Shown in pieces: positions 1-8,705 of a stretch of 64,000 nucleotides of DNA. Source of the stretch: Candidatus Coatesiibacteriota bacterium (GTDB lineage Bacteria > RBG-13-66-14 > B26-G2 > JAUVZD01). The stretch covers positions 124,001-188,000 of the forward strand of contig JAUVZD010000001.1 in the NCBI GenBank assembly GCA_030602715.1. Reading direction: 5' to 3'. The notes under the pieces are model-generated. The model saw nothing but the letters and a program-made list of their open reading frames with translations, had not been told where the DNA came from and did not search any database. The stretch's first letter is position 1; each line of letters begins with the position of its first letter. Both the position numbers and the translations under genes were made by a program.

Positions 1-1302
1 TTCGGCGGATACGAGAATTCCGCCAAGGTAATCTCCCTTGCAGGGGGGATATACCTGCTTCTGGTCAGCTATCTTCTAAGCAGAAAATATTTGGGCAGAA
101 AGTGGGCACATGGGGTGCTCTGGGCGGTTGCGGGAAGCGAAGCATTCGTCTTCTGCGCCCCCGGATTGAAGGACTATCTACTCTTCGCCGCTATATTGGT
201 TACCGCCATCATGGTGCTAGAATGGGCTCTCTCCAGGGGTAGATGGTGGACCTTCCTCATCGCCGGTGCGGTGCTGGGAACGGGCTTCCTGGATAGATAT
301 ATCTGCCTCCTGCTTCTACCCGTATTCTTATTGGGGATATTGGTCAAGGCGGAAGGTTGGAGAAGGCGGTTGACTTTTTCAGCCGTGTATTTGGGAGCGT
401 TCATCATCCTTGCCAGCCCCCAGATGGTCATAAACCTCTGGCGAGAGGGAACTCCCTTCTATGCCGGCAACGTCCGAACCGTCTGGTTTGCCCTGCAAGG
501 AACCAGTGACTGGAGCATCCTCTTTGAGCATGAGGGTCAGGAGAGCATAGTCAATTTGCTCTCAGAAAATCCCACAGGGATTGTGATTCTTTGGCTTAAG
601 AACCTGTGCGCCTTACTGATGACTCCGCTTATACAGGTCCCCCTCTTTGTCTTCGGTTGGGCTGGGCTTGTTTATCTCTGGTTCAAGAGAAAGGGATGGC
701 ATCTAGGGCTGGCTTCTGCTATACTTGTGGTATACTGTGTCCTGACCCTTCTCTTCAACTATGGGGGGAAATACTTCCTCGCCTTGAGCCCGTATATGGC
801 TGTCGGAGCCCTGAGCCTGATGCGGGAGGTAATTCCCGGCAGGGTGGGGAAAGGACCGAGACCGCCCCTCTTGGTGCCGGTAGTGGTAATGTTCATCGTA
901 TCTGCTTTGGCGATATCGTTCTACAGCGTTAAGAACGATAGCCATTATCGTTGGGAGAAGGAGGCTATCTTTGAGGTTGCAGACACGCTCAGCGAGGAGG
1001 GCATAACCGACCCCAAGGCGGTGCTCTCCACCAACTACGATCTTTATCTTGTTGAGGCGGATTCCACTGATAAGCAGTTTGCCATGGTCCCCTTTGATAT
1101 TTCTACAGTTGAGGATTTGACCTCATATATCAATAAAGAGGGGTATGGTTATCTTATCGCTTATCACCGTGGCTGGACTGAGGGCTACTGGCGGGGACTG
1201 ACCGCTCAACTGATAGAGCCTAGAAATATGCCGAATAATTACCAACCCATTTACACCAAAGAGGGCGTCCAGAGAATCGTAGTCTATCGTGTAGTCAGGT
1301 GA
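1..1302 (+). CDS. Membrane glycosyltransferase, GT39/ArnT-like (5' end outside window)
   Basis: The frame is open from base 1, so the gene starts upstream of the window and the internal TTG at 91 is not a real start; 433 codons are visible. The protein is polytopic: many hydrophobic segments separated by short Arg/Trp-rich loops fill roughly the first 310 visible residues, followed by a soluble tail of about 110 residues that would lie outside the membrane. This layout is that of the dolichyl-phosphate-mannose mannosyltransferase/ArnT superfamily (GT-C fold), which transfers a sugar from a lipid carrier to lipid or protein on the outer face of the inner membrane. The catalytic acidic loop would lie in the missing N-terminal part, so substrate cannot be inferred. 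Transcribed toward the radical SAM gene 65 bp downstream. Confidence 0.7.
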   Translation, partial: FGGYENSAKVISLAGGIYLLLVSYLLSRKYLGRKWAHGVLWAVAGSEAFVFCAPGLKDYLLFAAILVTAIMVLEWALSRGRWWTFLIAGAVLGTGFLDRYICLLLLPVFLLGILVKAEGWRRRLTFSAVYLGAFIILASPQMVINLWREGTPFYAGNVRTVWFALQGTSDWSILFEHEGQESIVNLLSENPTGIVILWLKNLCALLMTPLIQVPLFVFGWAGLVYLWFKRKGWHLGLASAILVVYCVLTLLFNYGGKYFLALSPYMAVGALSLMREVIPGRVGKGPRPPLLVPVVVMFIVSALAISFYSVKNDSHYRWEKEAIFEVADTLSEEGITDPKAVLSTNYDLYLVEADSTDKQFAMVPFDISTVEDLTSYINKEGYGYLIAYHRGWTEGYWRGLTAQLIEPRNMPNNYQPIYTKEGVQRIVVYRVVR

Positions 1303-1367
1303 AGTTTCGGGCGTATTATATAGGGGGAGCGGAAAATGAATAAACCGGAAAAACAGAGGATTTAAAA

Positions 1368-2429
1368 ATGACATCAAGAGAAAAGCTGACAGAAGAGGTA
1401 CTTCCTCCGGCATTGGTGAGTTTTGGAATAACCAGGGAGTGTGACCTGGACTGCCCGCACTGTTATAGCGACTCTGGAGAGAAAGACCCCCGGGAGCTGA
1501 CAACAGAAGAGGCGAAGAGGGTTATCAATGATATTGCAGATTTGGGAACGAAGATTATTATATTGGACGGTGGAGAACCGACTTTAAGAAAGGACCTGAT
1601 AGAGTTAATTCAACATTCAGGTGATAACGGTCTGGTGACGGTGATGGGGTCACACGGCGGACCACTGACCAAGGAGATGGCGAGAGACCTTAAGTCTGCA
1701 GGATGTAAAGGCGTGGCGATCAGCCTTGACGGGGCGGTGGCAAAAACTCACGATGAATGGAGAGGAATGGAGGGCGCCTGGAAAGGGGCTGTTGAAGGTG
1801 CAAGGAACTGTGCTGAAGTGGGCTTGGAATTCCAGATTGCCCCTCTGCTCCACAGAAAGAATTCAGGGGAGTTGTCCGGTATCATAGATTATGCCAAGGA
1901 GTTAGGTGCGGGAGCGGTTGAAATTTTTGATTATGTCCCTGCGGGAAGAGGAAAGGGACATTTTGAGCATGAGCTGGATACGGAGCAGAGGAAGATGGTG
2001 ATAGATGAAGTTATAAAGTTGCAAAGAGCGGACGACCTGGTCTATAGAGTAATCGCCTTACCGCAATACTGGGTGGTGGTGGAAAAGGAGGTGCGGGAGG
2101 ATGAGATTCTTATGAAATTCACCAGGAGTTGCTGCGCTGCTGGCACAAGGTATATCACCATCCTGCCGAATGGGGATGTAATTCCCTGTATGGTCCTCCA
2201 GATAGTGGTGGGCAATGTGCACCAGGATAGTTTAAAGACCATCTGGTATGAGTCGCCCGTATTGAGAGACTTAAGGAACAGGGACCTTTTGAAGGGTAAG
2301 TGCGGAATATGCAAATATAAGTCGGTGTGCGCTGGGGCAAGGTGTAAGGCTTATGAGAAGACCGGTGATATGCTGGCTGAGGATCCGACATGTTGGTTTA
2401 CAGAGGATGAGATAAGCACAGGAGATTGA
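1368..2429 (+). CDS. Radical SAM/SPASM protein, AhbC/AhbD/NirJ-like (heme biosynthesis type)
   Basis: A 353-aa radical SAM enzyme. The SAM-binding [4Fe-4S] motif CDLDCPHCY is at residues 25-33 (C25, C29, C32), followed by the GGEPTLR motif near residue 67. The C-terminal third is Cys-rich (TRSCCAAGTRYITILPNGD, then a CGIC...C...C series ending near DPTC), as in a SPASM domain carrying auxiliary clusters. The closest remembered architecture is the NirJ/AhbC/AhbD group, which removes propionate side chains in siroheme-dependent heme or heme d1 synthesis; peptide-modifying SPASM enzymes are the main alternative. Supporting context: a PCP_red-domain protein two bases downstream and ResB/CcsA cytochrome c maturation genes nearby. 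The family is clear; the substrate is inferred. Confidence 0.75.
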   Translation: MTSREKLTEEVLPPALVSFGITRECDLDCPHCYSDSGEKDPRELTTEEAKRVINDIADLGTKIIILDGGEPTLRKDLIELIQHSGDNGLVTVMGSHGGPLTKEMARDLKSAGCKGVAISLDGAVAKTHDEWRGMEGAWKGAVEGARNCAEVGLEFQIAPLLHRKNSGELSGIIDYAKELGAGAVEIFDYVPAGRGKGHFEHELDTEQRKMVIDEVIKLQRADDLVYRVIALPQYWVVVEKEVREDEILMKFTRSCCAAGTRYITILPNGDVIPCMVLQIVVGNVHQDSLKTIWYESPVLRDLRNRDLLKGKCGICKYKSVCAGARCKAYEKTGDMLAEDPTCWFTEDEISTGD

Positions 2430-2431
2430 GA

Positions 2432-2692
2432 ATGTCAGGGTTGAGGACGATGAAATGGGATGATACCGCATGGAGTGCCTTGAAGGATGCCATTACGCCG
2501 ATGCCCCCATTGGTAAGGAAGAAGGCGCTATTAAAAATTATAGAGGCAAGCGAGGAGAATGCCAGAGATAGAACTTCCCGGGTGGTTGAAGGGGAGGATC
2601 TGGTCAAGGCGGCAAAGGAGAAAGTGCCAGAGGGTGTGCAAAAGATTTGCTTGCAGTCGTTGGCGGAACATGGAATTGTTGATGAGTCCTGA
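2432..2692 (+). CDS. PCP_red-domain small protein
   Basis: An 86-aa soluble protein matching the pattern of the PCP_red domain (the C-terminal domain of the light-independent protochlorophyllide reductase B subunit): W-x3-A near the N-terminus, a P-x4-R-K segment, then a helical A/E-rich core. Such stand-alone domains are found near or fused to radical SAM heme-type enzymes. ATG 2432 is preferred over the in-frame TTG at 2426 because AGGAG at 2419-2423 is well spaced from it; the gene begins two bases after the radical SAM stop, so the two are almost certainly co-translated. I infer an accessory or substrate-binding role with the radical SAM enzyme. No transmembrane segment or cysteine pair for a cluster is evident. 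Confidence 0.65.
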   Translation: MSGLRTMKWDDTAWSALKDAITPMPPLVRKKALLKIIEASEENARDRTSRVVEGEDLVKAAKEKVPEGVQKICLQSLAEHGIVDES

Positions 2693-2722
2693 GGGTATAA
2701 TTATAGTTCACGAAGATGATTG

Positions 2723-2757
2723 AACGATAAATAACGATATAGTCCGAGAAAACGATA
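2723..2757 (+). repeat. Three AACGATA direct repeats
   Basis: AACGATA occurs at 2723-2729, 2733-2739 and 2751-2757 in the 160-bp gap before the polyprenyl synthase gene. The first two starts are 10 bp apart (same helix face) and the third is 18 bp further. This could be a regulator binding site; no regulator is identified. Confidence 0.35.
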
Positions 2758-2786
2758 ACAGCGGATGAAAGTTAAATCAAGGATTT

Positions 2787-2817
2787 CCGAAAATTGCTTT
2801 CGGCGGCTTCTTTTTTC
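2787..2817 (+). terminator. Possible intrinsic terminator after PCP_red gene
   Basis: CCGAAA (2787-2792) pairs with TTTCGG (2798-2803) across a 5-nt loop, and a T-rich run ends at 2816. The run is several bases displaced from the stem, so this is a weak candidate; it would separate the radical SAM unit from the prenyl synthase unit. Confidence 0.35.
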
Positions 2818-2853
2818 AGTGAACCGGTCAAACGGTAGGGAGGGTGCGCAATC

Positions 2854-3837
2854 TTGACGGGGATGGAGAAATTTGAGCGGATTAAGGAGTATGTGGCTGA
2901 GGACCTGGAGCGGACCGAGAATACCATATTCCAGCTACTCAGGACGGAGAACCGCACCTTAGTCCATAGCACAACTCACCTGGTCAAGGCGGGTGGAAAG
3001 CGCATTCGTCCTCTGTTGGTGCTCCTCTGTGGTCGCATCTATGGCGAACTGGGCGAGCGATTATATAACCTTGCCGCCTGTGTGGAGCTCATCCATCTAG
3101 CGACCCTTATGCACGATGATGTGGTGGACAGCGCCAGCCTGCGGCGAGGCTCACCCTCGGTAAACTCCCTTTGGGGAAACAAGATATCGGTGCTCACCGG
3201 CGATTTTATATATTCCCGGGTCTTTCTCTCTCTGGTAAATTTGGTCGGCAGTATGGAGGCAATGCGCTCTTTATCCAGAGCAACCCAGATAATGAGTGTG
3301 GGGGAGATTATGCAGGTGGAGAACACCGGTAATATTGACCTGAGTGAGCGCGATTATTTCCAGGTGGTGGAGCGAAAGACCGCCGTTTTCCTCTCCGCCT
3401 GCTGTGAGTCGGCTGCCCAACTGGCTGGCGCCGGCAATAAAGATACCGCCAAGTTACGGGACTATGGGACAAATCTGGGCTACGCCTTTCAGATAGTGGA
3501 CGATACATTGGACTTCACGTCCGAAAACGAGCAGTTCGGCAAAGCATCCTTCAAAGACCTTGGAGAGGGCAAGGTGACCCTGCCTATAATCCATCTGCTC
3601 AGCCACTCCGATGGGAATGTGAAAGAAGCGGTTAAAAATGTGATGTATGGGCTGGGGGAGAAGGCAATGGACTCCATCCGTTCTGCCCTTCACCAGGCCG
3701 GTTCTCTCTCCTATGCTCAAAATGTAGCTGAGGATTATAGCCGTCGGGCTGTCGCCAGTTTAGAGGGATTCAAAAACGACGGTGCGGTGAACTCCTTGAT
3801 TGAGCTTTCGCACTGGCTGGTGAAAAGGGAGTGGTGA
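2854..3837 (+). CDS. Polyprenyl diphosphate synthase (long-chain trans-type)
   Basis: A 327-aa all-helical prenyltransferase that condenses isopentenyl diphosphate onto an allylic primer to build the side chain of menaquinone or ubiquinone. Both aspartate-rich motifs are intact: DDVVD at 88-92 followed by LRRG, and DDTLD at 216-220; the KRIRP substrate-binding segment is at 49-53 and a KT dipeptide lies near 175. Length and the small residues before the first motif suit the IspB/HepT long-chain group (C35-C50), although chain length cannot be read reliably. TTG 2854 sits about ten bases after GGGAGG and is taken as the start; ATG 2863 is the alternative. It lies just upstream of cytochrome c maturation genes, in keeping with a respiratory-quinone role. 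Confidence 0.9.
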   Translation: MTGMEKFERIKEYVAEDLERTENTIFQLLRTENRTLVHSTTHLVKAGGKRIRPLLVLLCGRIYGELGERLYNLAACVELIHLATLMHDDVVDSASLRRGSPSVNSLWGNKISVLTGDFIYSRVFLSLVNLVGSMEAMRSLSRATQIMSVGEIMQVENTGNIDLSERDYFQVVERKTAVFLSACCESAAQLAGAGNKDTAKLRDYGTNLGYAFQIVDDTLDFTSENEQFGKASFKDLGEGKVTLPIIHLLSHSDGNVKEAVKNVMYGLGEKAMDSIRSALHQAGSLSYAQNVAEDYSRRAVASLEGFKNDGAVNSLIELSHWLVKREW

Positions 3838-3891
3838 GGTTATCGGCCTGCTCCCTCATCCATCTTGAGGTAGAGGAGGAATAAAAGCCGG

Positions 3892-5544
3892 ATGAAAAGG
3901 GTGATTGACTTTCTTGGCTCAATGTCCTTCGGCTTGATTCTCCTGTTGGTGATAGCTTTTGTCTCCGCAATAGGAGCCTTCATTCCCCAGGAGAGAGGGG
4001 AAAGTTTCTATGTGGAGAAATACGGAACCCAGACCGCAGGATTATTGCATGCTCTGGGTTTTACCAATATCTATAAAAGCTTCTATTTTGTGGGGTTGTT
4101 GATAATCCTATCGCTCAGCTTACTGACCTGTGTCCTCAAGCGAACACGTTTCATTATCAACCTCTTCCGCACACCCCGGGGCTTTCCAAATAAGAAGACT
4201 ATCTCGGCGATGAGCGAGGGGGCAACAATAGAGGGAGTGCACCTGGCTTTCGCCTCCGAGGTGCTTAGAAGACATCGCTATTCGGTAATAATGATGAGGA
4301 AGAAAGATGGCGGACATATCATAGCAAATCGGGGAAGGGTCGGTCGGGTGGGGTCTTTGGTGGTGCACATCTCTTTTGTGGTCATAGTCCTGGGAGGGAT
4401 AATCGGCGGATGCTTGGGGCACAAGCACTTGCTCATAATCTTTGAGGGTGAAGGGGTCTATCTGCCTGAGGAATTGGGGCATGAGCTCATCCTATATGCC
4501 GACAAGGTGGAGGAGATTCGTGACCCCAACAGCGGTATGATAGAGGATTACATCACCACCGCCCGCTTGCTGAGAGGTGGTGAGCTGGCGGCGGAAGCCA
4601 AGATAGAGGTCAACCACCCTATGGAGTATAAGGGGATAAACATATTCCAGGAACATATGGGGGTTGAGACCGGCGTAGCCCTTTTCATTCAGCCGCAAGA
4701 TGAGGGTTTGGAGGAGGGAGAGAGAAGCCCCCTGCTCAATATGGAAGTAATTTTGCGGGATAAAAGCTACCGGGTCGCTCTTTATGAGGGGGAGACGGAG
4801 CCGATAGATGGCGGTTATGAGCTCACCATTGACCGCTACTACAGCCACTTTATCCTGGTTGGGAAGACCCCCAGCAACGACAATCCCCAGCCAAATCCGG
4901 CGGTGAGCTATACCATGATAAGGAATGGGGAGGTATTGGAGAGGGGTTACTCCTTTGAGGCATTTGCGGGCTTTCACATAGACCATGCTGATATGGGAGG
5001 GGATATTCCGGTCCATTTTATCGGAACTTTATCAAGTGAGGAGGCAGCACAAGAGAATCTACACTTTTTCGCTCTGGATACCGAGTTTCCCTTTCCGGGA
5101 AGCGGGGAGCGAGCGGTCTTGCATCTTATTTCCAGGGACAAAGTGGAGATGGAGGAAGGAAACTTACCACCCGGTTCATCCACAAATGCGGAGGAGATGT
5201 TAGTTTTGGAGGTAGGAGGGGAACAGCATCCCCTCCCCCTGAGAGAGGATGTCTTGGTGGAAATTGATGATGAATCTTATCGGGTCTCTTTTGAAGGACC
5301 GAGAGAGGCAATCTTCACCGGTCTGACCGTAGTTTACGACCCCGGTCTATGGTTCTTCTTCGTGGGCGGTGCTCTGCTCAGCTTGGGGACGGTCTTGGTG
5401 GTGCTGGTAAATCATAAGCAGGTGAAGGCGCTTGTGGAGGAAAAACTGTTATATATCGGCGCTGGCTCACACCGCGCCAAGGACCTCTTTTCCGGGGAGT
5501 TTCAGAAGTTATGCAAGGAGATAACCGGGGGTAGAGAATGGTGA
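3892..5544 (+). CDS. resB: Cytochrome c biogenesis protein ResB/Ccs1
   Basis: A 550-aa membrane protein with the ResB/Ccs1 plan: hydrophobic segments near residues 10-30, 62-82 and 145-165, a large extracytoplasmic domain of about 300 residues, then a last membrane segment near 485-505 and a short basic tail. With CcsA it forms the System II heme exporter and cytochrome c synthase. Typical features include the MSFGLILLLVIAF start, the GRVGRVGSLVVHISFVVIVLGG type segment and the NHPMEYKGINIFQ motif. The ATG at 3892 follows GAGGAGG at a rather long spacing. It overlaps ccsA by 7 bp, so the two subunits are translationally coupled. The protein is slightly longer than many ResBs because of a Glu-rich stretch in the soluble domain. 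Confidence 0.9.
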   Translation: MKRVIDFLGSMSFGLILLLVIAFVSAIGAFIPQERGESFYVEKYGTQTAGLLHALGFTNIYKSFYFVGLLIILSLSLLTCVLKRTRFIINLFRTPRGFPNKKTISAMSEGATIEGVHLAFASEVLRRHRYSVIMMRKKDGGHIIANRGRVGRVGSLVVHISFVVIVLGGIIGGCLGHKHLLIIFEGEGVYLPEELGHELILYADKVEEIRDPNSGMIEDYITTARLLRGGELAAEAKIEVNHPMEYKGINIFQEHMGVETGVALFIQPQDEGLEEGERSPLLNMEVILRDKSYRVALYEGETEPIDGGYELTIDRYYSHFILVGKTPSNDNPQPNPAVSYTMIRNGEVLERGYSFEAFAGFHIDHADMGGDIPVHFIGTLSSEEAAQENLHFFALDTEFPFPGSGERAVLHLISRDKVEMEEGNLPPGSSTNAEEMLVLEVGGEQHPLPLREDVLVEIDDESYRVSFEGPREAIFTGLTVVYDPGLWFFFVGGALLSLGTVLVVLVNHKQVKALVEEKLLYIGAGSHRAKDLFSGEFQKLCKEITGGREW

Positions 5545-7064
5545 AACGGAGAGTTGGGTCAATCATTTTGCTATTGTCGGTCCTTTTTTTGATGTTTCCC
5601 TCTTCATCTATGGCTGGTAAGGTGAAGTTTGAGGAGGGTTATGAGTTTATAAAGAATAATGTGGACAAGGATGCGCTTCTCGGCAAACCAATCAAGGTCA
5701 CCCGTGTTGAAACCCTGAGCACCTTTGCCGGTAGTCTTTATCTGCTGTTGAAAGATAAGGGAAACCCCAAAGACGGCGACCTCTTTGAGGACAGAGTTGC
5801 TACTATATTTCTCATCGCCCTGGACGATGAGTATCGCTTGCAGGCGAAGATAGCCTTTCTGAAAAAGGACCTGGAGTTGGGGATTGCCGAGGAGAGGTGG
5901 GTAAGTTACCTTGAGTTTCAAAATGTCATCATCCCCAAAGTCACGGGTAAACTCCAGACCGCTACCTCCAGCAACGCCGGGATGCGGGCGGATGAGATGG
6001 CTTATCGCATTCTGGAGCAGTTGGGTATGTGGGCTCCGCTGGAGAACTGGTTCATAATCCCATCGGATGTTGTGGGGAAGGATGAGTGGTTCTCCATAAG
6101 CGAAAGCGGCGATTCCCAGATAAAAACACTATTCACTCAGGTAAAGGATGCTTATGAGAGCAGAGACGGGCCGGGGCTAAATAAAGCTCTCCTGGCTATA
6201 TTTGACCGCGCCGAGGAGCTTGGCGGCGAAAATTATCCCTCCACAGCTAAGCTGAAACTGGAACTGTTAAACAATCGCTTCCCGGCTATGACCGGTGCTT
6301 TTTATCTGTATCTTGTGGCTTCCCTACTGCTCTTCGTCTGGCTTGTCACCAGGCTGAAGTTGGTGGACCGCATAGCGGTCATCATGGCACTGGCTGGCTT
6401 CTGCTTGCAGACCTGGAGCCTGGTGGTCCGTTCCATCATCAGCGGTCATCTGCCCACCACCGGAATGTATGAATACCTGGCACTGATGTCCTGGACGATA
6501 GTATTGTTATTTCTATTCTTCCAGTTCACTTTCCGCTATACCTTCCTCGGGGCGATAGCACTGCCCATAGCCTTTTTGCTCATCGTTCTAGCCTCCCTAT
6601 TTCCCCGGGACATTCAGACCCAGTTGATTCCCGCTCTGCAAAGCTGGTGGCTTACCATCCATGTAGTACTGGCTTCACTCGGTGAAGCGGCTTTCGCCGT
6701 GGGTTTTGCCGCAGCCTTGCTCTATTTGATAAAGGGGCGTCGCCCGGAGGGCAAACTGCCCAGCCGGGAACGACTGGACCAGATCTCCTATCGGGCTATC
6801 GGCTTGGGCTATCCCTTATTTACCATAGGCGCTCTGGTGGCCGGCGCCATATGGGCTCAGCAAGCCTGGGGCACCTGGTGGAGCTGGGACCCCAAAGAGA
6901 CCTCATCGTTGGTGGTCTGGCTGGTGGCTTCCGCCTATCTTCACGCACGGTTACTGCGGGGTTGGAGGGGAAAGAAAGCCGCCGTCCTAGCCATAGCCAT
7001 ATTTGTACTTTCCCTGTTTACATTGTTCTCCAACCTCATCTTCGGTGGACTTCATTCTTATTGA
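5538..7064 (+). CDS. ccsA: Cytochrome c biogenesis protein CcsA/ResC
   Basis: A 508-aa polytopic protein, the heme-handling half of System II cytochrome c synthase. The N-terminus is a signal-like segment followed by about 220 extracytoplasmic residues, a non-standard extension compared with short CcsA proteins. Membrane helices then run from about residue 250 to the C-terminus. The diagnostic tryptophan-rich heme-binding motif WWSWDPKE is at 447-454, with candidate axial histidines in the preceding helix (TIHVVLASLGEA) and in the C-terminal GGLHSY. Its start lies inside the end of resB. Together with the quinone and Etf-oxidoreductase genes this indicates c-type cytochromes and an electron transport chain. 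Confidence 0.93.
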   Translation: MVKRRVGSIILLLSVLFLMFPSSSMAGKVKFEEGYEFIKNNVDKDALLGKPIKVTRVETLSTFAGSLYLLLKDKGNPKDGDLFEDRVATIFLIALDDEYRLQAKIAFLKKDLELGIAEERWVSYLEFQNVIIPKVTGKLQTATSSNAGMRADEMAYRILEQLGMWAPLENWFIIPSDVVGKDEWFSISESGDSQIKTLFTQVKDAYESRDGPGLNKALLAIFDRAEELGGENYPSTAKLKLELLNNRFPAMTGAFYLYLVASLLLFVWLVTRLKLVDRIAVIMALAGFCLQTWSLVVRSIISGHLPTTGMYEYLALMSWTIVLLFLFFQFTFRYTFLGAIALPIAFLLIVLASLFPRDIQTQLIPALQSWWLTIHVVLASLGEAAFAVGFAAALLYLIKGRRPEGKLPSRERLDQISYRAIGLGYPLFTIGALVAGAIWAQQAWGTWWSWDPKETSSLVVWLVASAYLHARLLRGWRGKKAAVLAIAIFVLSLFTLFSNLIFGGLHSY

Positions 7065-7097
7065 ACTTGACCTTTCATCAAAATATGCGGAGGAATT

Positions 7098-8705
7098 GTG
7101 AGCGAAGAATTTAATAAACTGGTGGATGAATATCTTGAATTTTCCCACAGGGACAGCCCCTTAAGTGCCTCTTTTATGGGGCTTGAAGAATTTGATGGGG
7201 AATGGGGCGATTTCTCCCCCGAAGGCATGAAAGCCAGCTTGGCGAAATACAGGGAGTTTAAGGACCGTTTTCTCGCTATGGAGGACCTATCGGTTGATGA
7301 TGAGATTGACCGCCGTATAATCATCTCCCAGATAAGAAATTCGGAGATATCTCTGGATGATTATGATTTTTTCAGCCGCTTTCCATCGGCGGGAATGCAG
7401 ATTGCCAGCAGTGGTATTTTCATCCTCTTGAGCCGTGCGGAGAAACTGAACGCTCAGAAGTGTGAGGCGATTCTCTCCCGCCTTGATGGTGTCCCGGAGC
7501 TACTATCTTCGGTCTCAAAACATACTAATGTGGTCTGCTCAATTAATCGTGAGGTGGCGTTGGAGGCGGCAGAAGGAACCAGGCAATTTTTTTCCTCTCT
7601 GCCTTCAATAATGGAGAAGGAGGGTTATGATGCAAAGAACCCGGCTAAGGAGGCTCTTACGGCGGTGGAAGGATACATCTCCTTCTTGAAGGACCTGCCT
7701 GAGGTTGGGGATAATTATGCCACCGGCAAGGAGATATTCTCAGCCATGCTCTCTGACGTTCATCTTCTCCCCACGAGCGTGGAGGAGATTGAGGAGATGG
7801 GGATTGAGCTTCTGGATTCGTCTAGAAAACGACAGAAAGAGCTGGCACAGAAGATTGACCCCACCAAAGAGACAAACGAGGTAATAGCTGACTTAAAGAG
7901 CCATCATCCAACTGTTGAGGAGTTATCCAATACTTATAAACGATACATGGAGTCAGCCCGCCAGTTTATAATTGACCATGGACTGATAGATTTGCCCGAC
8001 GGTGAGCGATTGGATATGATTTCCACCCCGCCCTTTCATCGGGGAATAATTCCCTACGCCGCCTATTTACCACCGGTGGTCTACGGCTCCCAACAGGTGG
8101 GAAAGTTCATGGTCACGCCGGTGGAAGAGGAGGATGCGGAAAAGAGGGAGGAGATACTGAGGGGACATTGCACCTATCGCCTTCCCGGCGTCTCCCTCCA
8201 CGAGGGCTACCCCGGTCACCACTTGCAGATGAGCTGGGCCACACGGACGGAGAGGTCAGTGCGTAAGGAGACCTATAATAATATCTTCATTGAGGGTTGG
8301 GCGCTATACTGCGAGCAGATGATGACCGAGGAGGGATTCATCTCCACACCACGGGAGAAACTGTTTCTGGCAAACGACCTAGTATGGAGGGGAGCACGGG
8401 TGATAGTGGATATAGGAATCCATTGTAAAGAAAAGGGGTATGATTGGGCGGTGGAGTTTATGATGAAAGAAGCCGGTCTGGAGAAGCCCCACGCAGAGAC
8501 GGAATGCAAACGCTATATCTCCACTCCAACCCAGCCTTTGAGTTACGCTGTGGGAAGGAGGATAATCCTGCACCTGAGGGAGCAGATAAAGAGGAAGCTG
8601 GGCGAAAAATTCTCACTAAAGGATTTTCACAACCGCCTGATGGGCTATGGCTCTTTACACGCACCGCTTATCGCAGAAGAGGTAGAGAAAAGCTATGCTT
8701 TTTGA
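7098..8705 (+). CDS. DUF885 family putative zinc metallopeptidase
   Basis: A 535-aa protein of the DUF885 family. The zinc-site motif HEGYPGHH is at residues 368-375, with a downstream Glu in FIEGWALYCEQM serving as the likely third ligand, as in gluzincin-like enzymes. No signal peptide is evident, so it probably acts in the cytoplasm, plausibly on small peptides or amino-acid conjugates; the physiological substrate is not known for most members. GTG 7098 is used with AGGA just upstream. The last codons overlap the creatininase-like gene by 11 bp, implying coupled expression and possibly linked degradation of a nitrogenous substrate (inference). Confidence 0.85.
   Translation: MSEEFNKLVDEYLEFSHRDSPLSASFMGLEEFDGEWGDFSPEGMKASLAKYREFKDRFLAMEDLSVDDEIDRRIIISQIRNSEISLDDYDFFSRFPSAGMQIASSGIFILLSRAEKLNAQKCEAILSRLDGVPELLSSVSKHTNVVCSINREVALEAAEGTRQFFSSLPSIMEKEGYDAKNPAKEALTAVEGYISFLKDLPEVGDNYATGKEIFSAMLSDVHLLPTSVEEIEEMGIELLDSSRKRQKELAQKIDPTKETNEVIADLKSHHPTVEELSNTYKRYMESARQFIIDHGLIDLPDGERLDMISTPPFHRGIIPYAAYLPPVVYGSQQVGKFMVTPVEEEDAEKREEILRGHCTYRLPGVSLHEGYPGHHLQMSWATRTERSVRKETYNNIFIEGWALYCEQMMTEEGFISTPREKLFLANDLVWRGARVIVDIGIHCKEKGYDWAVEFMMKEAGLEKPHAETECKRYISTPTQPLSYAVGRRIILHLREQIKRKLGEKFSLKDFHNRLMGYGSLHAPLIAEEVEKSYAF

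Noticed and set aside
91-93. TTG 91 as start of the first gene
   Set aside because: The same frame is open back to base 1 with hydrophobic sequence typical of the same membrane protein, so the gene is cut by the window edge.
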